A DNA stretch of 64,000 bases from NCBI GenBank assembly GCA_022813625.1, contig JAKLMB010000031.1, positions 310,001 through 374,000 of the forward strand. The letters run 5' to 3'. Under the pieces are notes generated by a model that saw only the letters and a program-made list of their open reading frames with translations, made no database searches and was not told the DNA's origin. A program made the translations under genes and the position numbers. This stretch comes from Aaosphaeria pasadenensis (lineage: Eukaryota > Ascomycota > Dothideomycetes > Pleosporales). Below, in pieces: positions 22,401 through 33,382 of the stretch; the stretch's first letter is position 1; the number at the start of each line of letters is the position of its first letter.

Positions 22401-22550
22401 CTGTGTCCCCATGCCGGAGGCGTGGGATTTGTCCTCCTCCTCATTCTGTGTCGTGGGCGGGGGTTTCGGAGTGGTACTTCGAGAGCCCCAAGGCGAAAAA
22501 GCAGTAATACCAGCTGAGAGAAAGCCAGGCTTTGTCTCTGGTGTCGACAT
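19464..22550 (-). CDS. DDHD-domain phospholipase (phosphatidic-acid-preferring PLA1 family)
   Basis: Three exons: 22550-22299, 22240-19667 and 19613-19464 (991 aa), joined in phase 0. The protein is in line with fungal DDHD lipases such as yeast YOR022C. The N-terminus has a WWE-like region (RWFHAVD, later VKRGSWF). Long Lys/Glu-rich linkers and a coiled-coil-like run (EEIRKREEKEMREDYKDQ) follow. The lipase elbow VSLVGHSLGSAIMFD has its Ser near residue 630, preceded by HLVLVTHGIGQRLG. The DDHD-like end FDFEVEDFYALGSPTGLF and the C-terminal segment LASHLSYWADEDVSHFMI close the domain. It would deacylate phosphatidic acid or related phospholipids at internal membranes. The last small exon was added because it restores the expected DDHD terminus. 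Confidence 0.9.
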
Positions 22551-23423
22551 TACGCCGGCAGCCTGGAACTTTCTGGACTGAGGGCGGTAAAGTCGTGGTG
22601 TTGAAGAGAGTTGTACGAGGTGGGGAGGACGGGTGCGGTGGATGCGGTGGATGCAAGCACGCAGAAGTGGAGCGATGGAGATAGGACGGAAAGCCGTGAC
22701 GGATGCTGACTTTGAGGGTTGTCAAGGGATGAAAGGAATCAAGTACATAAGCTCAGAGGCCATGTAATCGAAGCGTATGGACGCTGTACTTGTGCAAACT
22801 GGCCTATTGTCCATGACTTGAAGATGACCAGACCAGGTCTCAGGGCAACGTCACAGGTTTGGTGAAGCTTCGGTGAGGCGCACGTGGCTGGAGCTTTGAC
22901 TCCCCTACCGTTCCTTAGCTTTCCACCTATCAGACTAGAGACGAATGTATTAATTGATGCAATCTAAGATAGAATCAAACAAATACAAAATGTGAGCCTG
23001 CTACTATCCTTTCACGAAAGATTCGAACACAGACATTGCTCTGCCATCGTAGGCCGGTTAATGCATGCTCGGGAAGCAAATGCAGGGGAGAGGCGGGGGA
23101 GGATTCGCATGTGAGATCCAACAATCAAACACAGCACAGCCTCTTGGAAAATGTCATGCAGCCTAGCAGCATAATCCATGTACGTCCATGTACGCCGTAT
23201 TTCGTACATAAATCTCATATACGAGTCAAACCATTGACCGATGAATTGTGGGACGGAGATGGAAATGGTGCTGTATTGCGAATCCCGGCCGATTCTACCG
23301 TTCGTTCGTGCTCTCTTTTCGGTCGGGGTACTTCAGTAAATGTCTCGAGTTATTATCATTTGGTTCGTCTATCTATTGGTTTCGTGATGTATCTATTTAC
23401 AAAACAAGGTATTAAGTTCTTTT
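22551..23423. other. Intergenic region
   Basis: Upstream of the DDHD lipase and downstream of the beta-glucosidase, both on the minus strand. No gene seen. Confidence 0.5.
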
Positions 23424-26045
23424 TCAAGGATCAAAATCAAACGATTCCTTCACTTCAACCTCCAATGTTGACACAATCTGCGTGCTCGAAGTGCCAACCG
23501 AAATGGTGTATTTGCCCGCTTCGACTGACCATTTGTTCTTCGCTTCGTTGAAGTATGAGAAGCTCTCCTTGTCTAGGGTGACGCTGACTGAAGTCTTGGA
23601 GCCCGCGGCGAGGTGGGCCTTTGCGTAACCCTTAAGTTCCTTGATCGGCCTGTCGATGGACTGGGACTGGTTTGGGCCAACGTAGACCTGGACGGTCTCG
23701 CTGCCCTCACGTGCACCAGTGTTGGTGACATCGGCGGTGACAGAGACTGTTTGGTCTTTGGCAAAGCTTGTAGAGGAGACGGCGGCGTTTGAAACATCGA
23801 AGGTGGTGTACGAAAGACCAAAGCCGAATGGGAAAAGAACGGTGTCTGGCTTCTGGTCGTAGTGACGGTATCCAATGTAGATACCCTCCTTGTACTCGAC
23901 AAAGTTCTTCTTCAGATCACCTGGGAAGTTGCCTGATGCGGGAGCGTCGGACAACTTCTTGGGGAACGTGACGGGGAGCTTTCCACCAGGATATGCGGCA
24001 CCGAAAACGACATCAGCGATAGCATGGCCTGCTTCCTGACCAGGGAACCACGATTGGAGGATTGCTGGGACGTCTGCCACCCAAGGCATGCTAATCGGCG
24101 ATCCGGTAGAGTTAACGACGATTGTGTTGGGGTTGGCGGCCGCAACTGCAGCGATGAGCTTGTCTTGAGAGCCGTTCATGGGTAGGTTCATGTCGTCACG
24201 GTCACTTCCCTCGGTCTCCCAAGAAGGAGTGTTGCCAACGAAAACAATGGCTACGTCGGTGGACTTGGCAACGTCCGTGGCCTCCGTGAGCAGATCTGCC
24301 TCGAAGAGCTCCTGTCTCATAAATCCAAAGTTGAAGCCAATGATGTTAGAAGACAGGAAAGACAGAGGGCTATCGGCGTCATCGACGATGCTAGCATCGA
24401 CGCGTATTTGGTATTGTTGACCCTGGACAAAGTCGTATCGTTTCTGGTCCTCTTTGGCAACGCCTAGCAGAAGAGCCATGACATCAGCAGATTGTCCTTC
24501 GTAGTTGAATACTAGGTCGTCGTTGATGTAGACCTTGGTGTTTCCAATAGTCGAAAAGCTGATATAGTGTTTGCCTGTGCTCGGCGGCGTGTATGTTCCA
24601 GACATCACAACGCGTGTCACCTCGGGATCCTCGAAGGACTTCACAGCTCCGGCCGCGAAGTCCTTGGAGTAAGCGGGCTTGTTGGAGTTCTTGAAGTAGT
24701 TCACAGTAAATCCAGGTTTGCCAGTGGAATTGGCAACACCCTCACTGAAAGGTGGCAGATTTCGCCAGGTGCGGGCACCTTCGGCATACTTCAATTCGAT
24801 CTTGTCGCCAACAGCTTCTTGGAAACCATCGTAGGCTGTGATCTTTCTATGCGCATTGACTGCTGCAGAACCACCTCCATGGCCAAGGAATTGTTTTGCC
24901 AATCCTAGCATAGCGATGGAACGGGTCTTCTCCTTTTGAAGAGGTAGGATGTTCTTCTCGTTCTTTAGGAGCACTGCACCCTCGGCACCAGCCTTACGAA
25001 TCAAAGCGCGGTGCTCGGGAAGGTCAATTGCTTGCTCAGGTGGGATAACGGGGTCCTCAAAGACGCCGCACTGCTCAAGCAAGCGCAGGTTTGCGAGGAC
25101 ACGCTCATCAAGGGTCTCGACAGTAAGCTTGCCCTCGTCTATGGCCTTCTTGATTTTTTCAAACTTGCGATGTATGGCTGGGCCAGGCATTTCAAGGTCG
25201 TGGCCAGCATTGAGGGACTCGTGCACCGAGTTAGTGCCTCCCCAGTCGCTCATGACGTGACCCTTATATCCCCATTGCTTGCGGAGAACATCAATAAGAA
25301 GATGTTTGCTCGAATCAGCGTGGGTGCCATTGACGAGATTGTAGCTAGTCATGAGAGACCAAGGTTTGGCGTTCTAAATGTCAATTAGAAAAGACTAGAA
25401 ATTGATAGCAATTCCGAACATACCTTGACAGCAATCTCGAAGGGCTTCAAATAGATCTCCCTCAAAGCTCTCTCGCTCACGTGGGCGTCAATGGTGAAAC
25501 GGTGGCTCTCCTGCTCGTTGACTGCATAGTGCTTGATCGTAGCGCCGATGCCTTCGCTTTGCAAGCCTTCGATGTACTTTGATGCAAGACGTCCAGCAAG
25601 AAGCGGATCCTCTGAGAAAGATTCAAAGTTTCGGCCACCAGTAGGGTGACGGTGTGGGCAGACGGTTGGGCCAAGACTTTATGTATATTGTCAGTGATAC
25701 AATGCTTTGTCATTCTGTTCAAAGTTTAGTCACTTACAGCACTCTGGCGCCCTTCGTCTTAGTTTCCTGACCAAGTGCCTTGCCAATGTGACCTGCAAGC
25801 TCCTCATTGAAGGATGCAGCGAGGGATACTGATGCAGGAAAGCATGCACTGGTCACACCGTTCTCAAAGTTCTCTCCACGGGCACCATTCGGGCCGTCAG
25901 ACACCTTCATTCGTGGTATACCCAGTCTCTCAATGGCATTGGTCTCCCAGAAATTGGCTCCGGCAGTCAAAAGAGCCTTCTCCTCGAGGGTCATCTGTTT
26001 GATGAGACCCTCGAGGTCGGGCGAACCAACTGGAGCAGAACCCAT
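23424..26045 (-). CDS. Beta-glucosidase, GH3 family with PA14 domain
   Basis: Three exons: 26045-25738, 25676-25424 and 25373-23424 (836 aa). The N-terminal GH3 barrel includes DGPNGARG, GPTVCPHRHPTGGRNFESFSEDP and KHYAVNEQE; the nucleophile Asp in HVMSDWGG is near residue 230. The PA14 insert (TPPSTGKHYISFSTIGNTKV, NYEGQSADVM) sits within the second GH3 domain. TGSPISMPW and SWFPGQEAGHAIADVVFG follow, and a fibronectin-III-like end closes the protein. It starts at MGSAPVGSP; an upstream in-frame ATG at 26174 is less likely because the conserved start of the family lies here. No signal peptide is visible, so it likely acts inside the cell, releasing glucose from imported beta-glucosides. It is divergent from the sugar transporter at 27956. 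Confidence 0.93.
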
Positions 26046-27955
26046 AGCTTTGTTGATTGTTAGAAGTATGTGAAGACTTGACGATGAAGGTAGAGGCTCA
26101 GTGGGGGATAGAAGTGATTTATTCTCGAGCTCATTAGCGCCATTGCGACTGAGCGGATCCTCTGTAGACCTCATTTTCGCAGCTTTCGTCCGTAATCAGG
26201 ATCTACTTCCAGACAACATGACACTTTTCTTGAAGAACAACATACGAGCCCGAAGTTTACCCAGGCTATGTTCACGAATGACCCGAGGATTTCCCATAGC
26301 GGGGCGAAATGTAGAAGAAGTGTGGAGTATGAGACGATTATGGGATAGACTAATACGGGTTTCTCGGTGTGGGGAAGAAACCTGGCATATGTGCGTTTAC
26401 GAACGGGTGAGATGACCTCTACGCTTCCACAAGAGGCACGACTCATGTTTGCTTGAATTATGGCCGCCGCATGATCGAGAGGAACTACAGAAAATGTACC
26501 GGCGTAATAGAACGGCAAACCAAGGCGTAATGCATTCAGAAAAAACAAGGGGCGCAAGATGAGAATATTGGTGGACCCGGACCTAGTGGGACAAGTTGGA
26601 GAAGTCGAGGGCTAGATTCCGTCCAAACGGCACTATCAGATCCGATCAATGGGATGGGAATCTTTCTAGTTCTCGAGTGACTGTGTTATTGATGACTACA
26701 TACCTTGAAGAACTGTCAAACTCTGGGGATAGCAAGGATTCAGAGTGAGAGCACGGATGAGGCCAAAAACATAGTTTGCCGGGGTTCTCCCGAAGAAGAC
26801 GGTTAAACTTCGGCGGGGAGAGGCTCAAGGCGTCTGTGAGTGGTCACACGGCCTTTCAATACCATTTATCTAACCTGGCGAAGACTAGCGGGCTGGCGGG
26901 ATTGGTCCCGAATTCACCCAAGGCAATCGCACATGGCACAGGGTAACGTAGCGTACGTAGCCCCCTGTCGCAGGACATATTTCTGGACACCGACAAACGA
27001 CTCTTGATCTCAATAATATGTACAATTGTATGTACGAGGCACATTGTCTGACGCCCGAAGGCTCGGAATCCAACCAAATATGGCCGCATGCAAATCGTGG
27101 AGAACTGGGTTTGACGAAGCTAGGCGCCTAGGGAATGGTGTAGCCCCTCCCTCTTCCCAGATGTCTTTCCTGAACAATTAGTCCGGCCGAAGGTTCAATG
27201 AAGCAAAAGAGTCTTTTGTCCATAATTCCTCAATAATTTTGAACGTTGAAATTGAAGTAGAGCAAGGCTGAATACGAGATCTGATCTACCACAACGGTGG
27301 GCACTAGGTAGGTAGTTAGGAAAGCCTCACCTCGTATCAAAGGTAGATGAGCTCCAACGGTTTACATACCTCAGTAGAAACATATGTTCCCTGTAAATCC
27401 ATTCCCCAGATCATCTAGATTCCCCAGAGGTTAGATCCCTACAAGCCCAGAAAGTTGGTCTTGCTGCGGGCAGCCACCCATGGGGCGCTACCGAAACTCC
27501 GCGATTTTCTCCATACCCTGCGCTGGAACATACCAAGATGCACTACAACTGATCAATGTCACGCTTGAATTAAGCAAACTCCCTTGCTATTGGTACTATC
27601 ATCGGGAATCGTCCAAATAGGGGCACTGAGCTCACGTTTTTTCTCGTCATGCATTCCATGATTGCGTCTGTCAATCGAGTCAGGGTTCCCTGATCGCTAC
27701 GGACAAGCCTCGCCATGAATCTGTAACAGCCTATCCCATGCACGAACTTGCTATTTCGATGCGGATATGGGCGACCTGATGTGCCGAAGTTGAAAATGAT
27801 CCACCTGCCTCGGGAAACATACCCACGAGGATGGTTGCGCTACAAGGTTTATATATATCGACAATACTCCACGATCTTTTTTATGCTTCACCTCCGCCAT
27901 TCACCTTACAATCCCAATCCATTATTTTCAGTCCGTTATCGCAACACGATAAAAT
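26046..27955. promoter_or_regulatory. Divergent promoter between beta-glucosidase and sugar transporter
   Basis: 1.9 kb without a gene. By eye, two words match the CreA/Mig1 consensus SYGGRG (CCGGGG near 26779 and GCGGGG near 26815), which would fit carbon-catabolite repression of both genes. A TATA-like tract precedes the transporter. These short motifs are expected by chance too. Confidence 0.35.
27848..27858 (+). promoter_or_regulatory. TATA-like box of the sugar transporter gene
   Basis: TTTATATATAT, about 100 bp upstream of the ATG at 27956. Confidence 0.45.
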
Positions 27956-29774
27956 ATGGATCAAAAGCCAGATGAGTACAAGGTGGAGAGCGTCCACATT
28001 GATGATGTTGAGACAGCTGGAGAGAAGTCAGAGCACATCAAGGTGGATGAGAAACTCACCCCCTTGCAAAGCATTCTGAAATTCCCTATGGCTACAGCAT
28101 GGTGTATGTCCATCTCAACCCAGGGAACGAACGATCGGATAGCTGACGCATCATAGGCTGTTACATGTTGTTTCTGTGTATCATGTGGGGTTATGATGGG
28201 CTTGCTGGTGCAGTACGTATTACCTCGATTATATCTCTCGAGTGCAGGCCAACAATAGATTCAGATCGTCCTTTCTATCCCAAGATTTCGTCAGGATTAC
28301 GGCTATCCGTACATGGGAGACTATGTTGTTTCGGCCAATTGGCAATTGGGATTTACGTCTGCCTCGTTGTTCGGTCTCATTTTTGGAGGCGCAATAACCG
28401 GTTTTATATCTGAGCGATGGGGTCAACGAGTCTCTATCATCGGTGCTTATGGTATGCCACTTACTAGATTGCTGAAAGTATGACTGCTAATTGATCATAC
28501 AGCGTTGACCGTAGGAGGTGTGTTCGCCCAGTGGTTTTCCCCCGGCGACATGCCCCTCTTCTTTGCCGGAAAACTCCTTACCGGTATCCCCCTCGGAGTC
28601 TTTCTTACTGTCGCACCCGTCTATACATCTGAGGTTGCTCCTCCGGCGCTTCGTGGAGCCATGGTCGCCGCGGTGAATTTCAGCATTGTCATCGGCCAGC
28701 TCATCGGATACGGTGTCATGAGAGAGGTCCAGGCTATCGATGGACCAAACGCATATCGCATCATGTATGCCGTCCAATGGGGGTTCGCAGGAGTCGGTCT
28801 TTGCTTTGTCGCATTTTTGCCTGAATCTCCCATGCGTCTCATAAAGCGTGGAAAGGAAGAGGCCGCGAGGAAGTCAATTGTCAAGCTGTCACCCTCGGGC
28901 GTTGATGTTGATGCCAAAGTCGCGGAGATCCGGGCAGTCCTAGCTCATGACCAAAAGGCGCAAGAAAACAGCGGTACCATCAAGGAATGCTTCAACAAGA
29001 AGAACCGTCTTCGAACTGCGATCACATTGTCAGTCTTCTTCTTCCAGGCCAGTTCGGGTGTTGCTTGGGTGGTTGCATACATGGGATACTTCATGCAGCT
29101 CTCCGGCATGAAGGGTCTGGAGGTATTCGACGCTACTGTCGGTATCGCAGGATCCATGGCAGTTGGAACCATGGTCAGTTGGTGGGCCGTTGAGCGTATC
29201 GGACGTCGCTGGACCATCTTCGGAGGTAAGTCTTGCATCCATTGCACGAAGTTTCGGAGACAGCACTAACATCTCTTCAGGAATGTTGGCATGCACCATC
29301 TCGCTTTTAATCATTGCCGTGCTAGCCCTGTTCGTTGAGAAGGGCAGGAACGTAGTCTTGACGCAAGTTGGGTTCATGGCTCTCTGGGCTTTTATGTATC
29401 AAGCGTCCATCGGCTCTGTTGGCTACACCATGATGGCCGAAGTTCCGACCTCGCATCTCCGTGGTGTAACCCAGTCAATGGCGACAATGGTCAATGGTTT
29501 CTCCAATGCCATTTGGTCACTGGCTATGCCATACATGGTCAATCCTGACCAGGCCAACATGGGAGGAAAGGTGGCCTTCATCTTCTTCGCTCTCCTTCTG
29601 TTCGCGGATACATTCATCTTCTTCTACTATCCCGAGACGAAGGTATGTGCTCATTAGCGTGGAGATCCTTGACACTTTCTAATTCGTGTATAGGGCCGTT
29701 CGTTCGAGGAGATTGATGCCCTGTTCGATCGCAAGATTTCGCCCCGACGCTTCGCCTCGACAAAACTCAACTAG
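27956..29774 (+). CDS. Sugar transporter, MFS sugar-porter family
   Basis: Six exons: 27956-28103, 28157-28212, 28259-28451, 28503-29225, 29281-29642 and 29694-29774 (520 aa). Exon 3 could also start at 28265 (6 bp later) in the same frame. Sugar-porter hallmarks are present: WGYDGLAGA in the first helix, ISERWGQR in the 2-3 loop, PESPMRLIKRGKEEAAR after helix 6, GRRW in the 8-9 loop and PETKGRSFEEIDALF at the end of helix 12. About twelve membrane helices are expected in the plasma membrane. The WGYDG start and the hydrophilic N-tail recall maltose/alpha-glucoside permeases, but the substrate cannot be fixed. The neighbouring secreted invertase and intracellular beta-glucosidase suggest uptake of hexoses or glucosides. 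Confidence 0.92.
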
Positions 29775-30405
29775 GAAGTTCAATTTCGGCGAAATAGATT
29801 TTGGACAACGCTCAGGACCCACCTCATGCGATGCAGTCAGAACACCTAGCCAAGCATTTTCGAATTTTCGTCGGAGCTTCTATGTTCTGCGCCTCTTTGC
29901 ATTGTGCGGATGGTCACACCACGGAATTGTCCAATCAGAGTGAGCGGTGCTCAAATGGATCTCCAGACGTCACCATGGCTATTGTTCTCACAACAAAGGG
30001 ACGCGTCTTTTCCACGCAGTAGAAGCTAATAACCTAACCGCCTTTGAACCAAAGTTCGCATTTAGCATAGTGAACAGAAGATACCAAGAAGAAATGACTA
30101 CATTTTATTCCACGCTTGTACGCGCATGGCGCTAGCATTTCTTCCCCATGGTTAGCTCAACTGCCTTTGCGGGGGAATCGATCTACATCATCCCGTGAAT
30201 TGTTCCGAGCACCAAACAATACAGGCAGACAGCATCGTGCACACCTGTAGCCTGCAGCCAAGATTGAAAAAGTGTGCAACTTTGTAAATGTCGTCACCGA
30301 TGCCGGAGAACCCGCCTATAGTCAATTGAGCGATGAACTTCTTTGACTGCAGTATAAAACCCAGTGAGTTCTCCGTTCGAATGAATTCTACCAGCATTCC
30401 GCATC
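29775..30405. promoter_or_regulatory. Spacer between transporter and invertase; invertase promoter
   Basis: Contains no gene. A clear TATAAAA lies 47 bp before the invertase start. Confidence 0.5.
30353..30359 (+). promoter_or_regulatory. TATA box of the invertase gene
   Basis: TATAAAA located 47 bp upstream of the ATG at 30406, a suitable distance for an inducible fungal gene. Confidence 0.6.
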
Positions 30406-32097
30406 ATGTTCTTCTCACGTTCTTCTTTGCTGACGGCTCTGCCGGCTCTTTTATGCTCATCGGCATTAGCCCAGAATGCGACAACGACATATTCGCAATC
30501 CAACGTGCCGACTGGAACACCTCTTCCAGGAAATTATGGAGGCCCACTTCGTCCGCAAGTGCACTTCAGTCCACCCCAAGGCTTCATGAATGATCCTAAT
30601 GGAATGTTTGTGGATACTGACGGCCTCTACCATCTCTACTATCAGTACAACCCAACTGCAAATAGAGCAGGTAATCAACACTGGGGCCACGCAACCAGTG
30701 AGGACCTGTTCACCTGGACCAACCAGCAAATCGCGCTGTTTCCTGGAGGCCCTGAGGAGGGTATCTTCAGTGGTTCAATAGTCATCGACGGCAACAACAC
30801 ATCAGGATTCTTTCCGAATCAGACGAATGGTGTTGTAGCAATATACACTCTGAACACCCCCGAGTCACAGACACAAGACATTGCTTTTTCGTTTGACGGT
30901 GGCTATACCTTCACCAAGTATGAGAACAATCCCGTGATCGACCGTAATACCAATCAATTCCGAGATCCCAAGGTCTTCTGGTATGAGGAAACCTCTCGCT
31001 GGGTCATGGTCGTCGCCTACCCCGTCGACTTTGAGGTTGGCATCTTCACGAGTGAAAACCTGATCGACTGGCAGCCAGAGAGCAACTTCTCACACTACGG
31101 CGTCACAGGTCTCCTGTACGAATGCCCTAATCTCGTACCTCTTCCCATTGAAAACTCCACCCTCACAAACGACACGCAAGCATGGGCACTCCTCGTTTCC
31201 ATCAACCCAGGCGCACCATTGGGAGGCTCAATAACTCAATACTTCCTCGGCTCCTTCAACGGCACTCACTTCGACCCTCTGGACTCACGAACTCGCTTCA
31301 CCGACTTCGCAAAGGACAACTACGCGGGCCAATTCTTCGATAACATCCCCTTCGGCACGCGCCAAGTCAGCATGTCATGGGTGTCCAACTGGCAATACAC
31401 CAACGTGGTCCCGACCGACCGTGAGGGGTTCCGCAGCGCAATGAGCGTCGCGCGCGAACACTGGATCCAAGACCGACCGCGCATCGGCCTCAGCCTCATG
31501 AGCTACCCGGCCAACATCTCCGCCGCGTTCGACTCGGAACTCGCGTCGAACTCCAGCCTCGGGAACGGCACGCTGAATGTCGATTTCGGACAGTTGGAGA
31601 GCAGGGCGTTGTACTGGGAAGCTAACATCACGGGCCTGGGCGACTCGACGTCCCTGCAGGGAACACTCAATTTCACGTTCTCGTCCTCGTCGACGGGTGA
31701 GTATGTCTCAGGAGGTACGTTCATTTCGTCCGGAGATGTGTGGGTTGATCGTGGTCATTCGTCCGCGTGGTCGAATCCGTATTTCACGGATAAGTTCTCG
31801 ACTACGGGACTGTATGATGGCGCGGGCACATGGAGGCTTTCCGGAATTGTCGATCGAAGTATATTGGAGGTTTATCTCAACGGAGGTGAGGAGGTGGCGA
31901 CGAGTGTGTTCTTCCCTACCGAGCCGCTCGATACGGCGGTTTTCAGGGTTGGAGGGATCAATGAGAGCGCATCTGCGAGTGTTGCGGTTTGGGGTTTGAA
32001 AGCGGCTTGGTTGGATCAGGCGAATGCAAATGGTACTGTGGTTGGGAATGTTACACAAAGTGGTAACGGAACCGAAGGTCTGGTGAAGCTGTTCTAG
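30406..32097 (+). CDS. Secreted invertase/fructan hydrolase, GH32
   Basis: Single exon, 563 aa. A signal peptide (about residues 1-22, cut after ALA) leads into the GH32 five-bladed propeller. The nucleophile Asp is D63 in FMNDPNG, the transition-state Asp is D187 in FRDPK, and the acid/base Glu is E239 in YECPNL. The usual Trp before MNDPNG is Phe here. A C-terminal beta-sandwich ends with SIVDRSILEVYLNGGEEVATSVF split over that domain. Many NxS/T sites fit secretion and glycosylation. It hydrolyses terminal beta-fructosides of sucrose or fructans outside the cell. Its position next to a sugar transporter gives a small sugar-utilisation block. Invertase versus inulinase activity cannot be told. 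Confidence 0.95.
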   Translation: MFFSRSSLLTALPALLCSSALAQNATTTYSQSNVPTGTPLPGNYGGPLRPQVHFSPPQGFMNDPNGMFVDTDGLYHLYYQYNPTANRAGNQHWGHATSEDLFTWTNQQIALFPGGPEEGIFSGSIVIDGNNTSGFFPNQTNGVVAIYTLNTPESQTQDIAFSFDGGYTFTKYENNPVIDRNTNQFRDPKVFWYEETSRWVMVVAYPVDFEVGIFTSENLIDWQPESNFSHYGVTGLLYECPNLVPLPIENSTLTNDTQAWALLVSINPGAPLGGSITQYFLGSFNGTHFDPLDSRTRFTDFAKDNYAGQFFDNIPFGTRQVSMSWVSNWQYTNVVPTDREGFRSAMSVAREHWIQDRPRIGLSLMSYPANISAAFDSELASNSSLGNGTLNVDFGQLESRALYWEANITGLGDSTSLQGTLNFTFSSSSTGEYVSGGTFISSGDVWVDRGHSSAWSNPYFTDKFSTTGLYDGAGTWRLSGIVDRSILEVYLNGGEEVATSVFFPTEPLDTAVFRVGGINESASASVAVWGLKAAWLDQANANGTVVGNVTQSGNGTEGLVKLF

Positions 32098-32373
32098 AGG
32101 TCCTCCTCAGGCTAGATTTGACATAAGTCAGCTATCAATATGATTCACGTATGCCATGTTTGAAGGTGCTTCCAAAGATAAGGGCGGTTGCAAGAAGCGA
32201 ATCTTTGCAGTTTGTCATTATACACATTCTAAAGTTCTGGGTGTTGAAGATAAATCCCTTTTCACCTGTAAAGTTTGCCTCAAATATGTGGTTGAATTTG
32301 TTGTGTTGATAGAAAGGGTTCGTTGTCAAACATGTTGTAATTCCTCTACATGCCTGCCAAACCTTTCATTCGA
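32098..32373. other. Convergent 3' spacer
   Basis: Between the ends of the invertase and the MARVEL-like gene. Nothing coding seen. Confidence 0.5.
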
Positions 32374-33382
32374 TCAATTGCGGAATTTCTTGGATATGGC
32401 TTCGCTCCACGGCCTGGCCGGTCGCATTTGCGCTTCTGCCTCCTTCGGCGCCTGCAGATGAAGGGGTCCAGAAACATTCGTGTCTTCCTTCTCTTGCGTA
32501 GGCCAAAAGTCCCGTCCTCCCATTGGCGCGGCCGAATTCGCGAGTCCGATCTGTTCTTCTGCGACAGATCGCGTGGGGCCGCCTATTTCAGAGGCAGCAG
32601 TACTTGAGTGGTCATAATTTGCGTCGAGAATCGATGCATCCGGTTCGAAGGATAGGTTCTGTTTCTCTCCACGGCGTTTGCAGGCGCTCACGATCGCAGA
32701 CATTGAAGTTATTGCTAGCACGAGCCTAGAACGCGTTAGACATCAATCTTGATATGATGAAGCATTAAACACTTACGATCCAACGCCTCCAGCTGCAGCG
32801 TGACCTTTGTCCATTGGGCAGAACAAGCCGAAAGTATTCAAGTCCGAATCTGAGGCTGTATCGAGCCCGACGCACAAGGGTGAAACATCGATCGTGGTTA
32901 CGAGAGAGAATACGAAGGCCGCGGCCATTGAAAGCATTGTAAGAAACTCGAGCGGAACGAGAAACTTGGGGGACACCTTCATACGATCGATCTTTAAAGC
33001 TAGGAAGATATACAGCATTGCTACGAAAGATAATGCTCCCTGGTTGTGGTTAGTCGACGTTGATTCTTTGATAGGGCAGGTAGCAACCTACGGTGCCCAC
33101 AGAGATCCAGATTCTCTGTTCATTTCGCAATGCCGCTTTGAAGAAGTTCAGCCATGTCGTCTTCTTGTCGTCGTTTAGAGAGGTAAAGTTGAGAACCGCT
33201 TGGCCTCGTCTGTCGAAGTCGTGGATTGTATGAATCTCTGTTTGCAACGGTCAATATTCGAACAACAATAAGAATAAGGTGTATGAGGAAGACGAACTCC
33301 AAGCTCCAATCCCAACAACCGCCAAAGCCATTATGATCACTAGTGATCTCAACCCCACGAGTACAGCTGCGCCAGGGCCCAT
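32374..33382 (-). CDS. Four-TM, MARVEL-like membrane protein
   Basis: Four exons: 33382-33298, 33237-33092, 33039-32777 and 32725-32374 (281 aa). Helix 1 is AVLVGLRSLVIIMALAVVGI. A loop with HTIHDFDRRG follows. Helix 2 (ISVGTGALSFVAMLYIFLAL) crosses an exon junction, helix 3 is LEFLTMLSMAAAFVFSLVTT, and helix 4 (GGVGSLVLAITSMSAIVSA) is again split by an intron. Two cysteines (PLCVGL and LFCPMD) lie in the last extracellular loop. The soluble tail is polar and disordered. The fold resembles MARVEL-domain proteins of fungi (eisosome/Nce102-like or unnamed); the precise function is unknown. Confidence 0.8.

Noticed and set aside
26046..27955. CGG-type repeats for a zinc-cluster sugar regulator in the divergent promoter
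   Set aside because: I found no convincing CGG-N8-CGG pair. Single CGG triplets are too common to call.
30145..30200. GGTTAGCTCAACTG word resembling a tRNA A box
   Set aside because: No B box at the right distance and no cloverleaf can be drawn.
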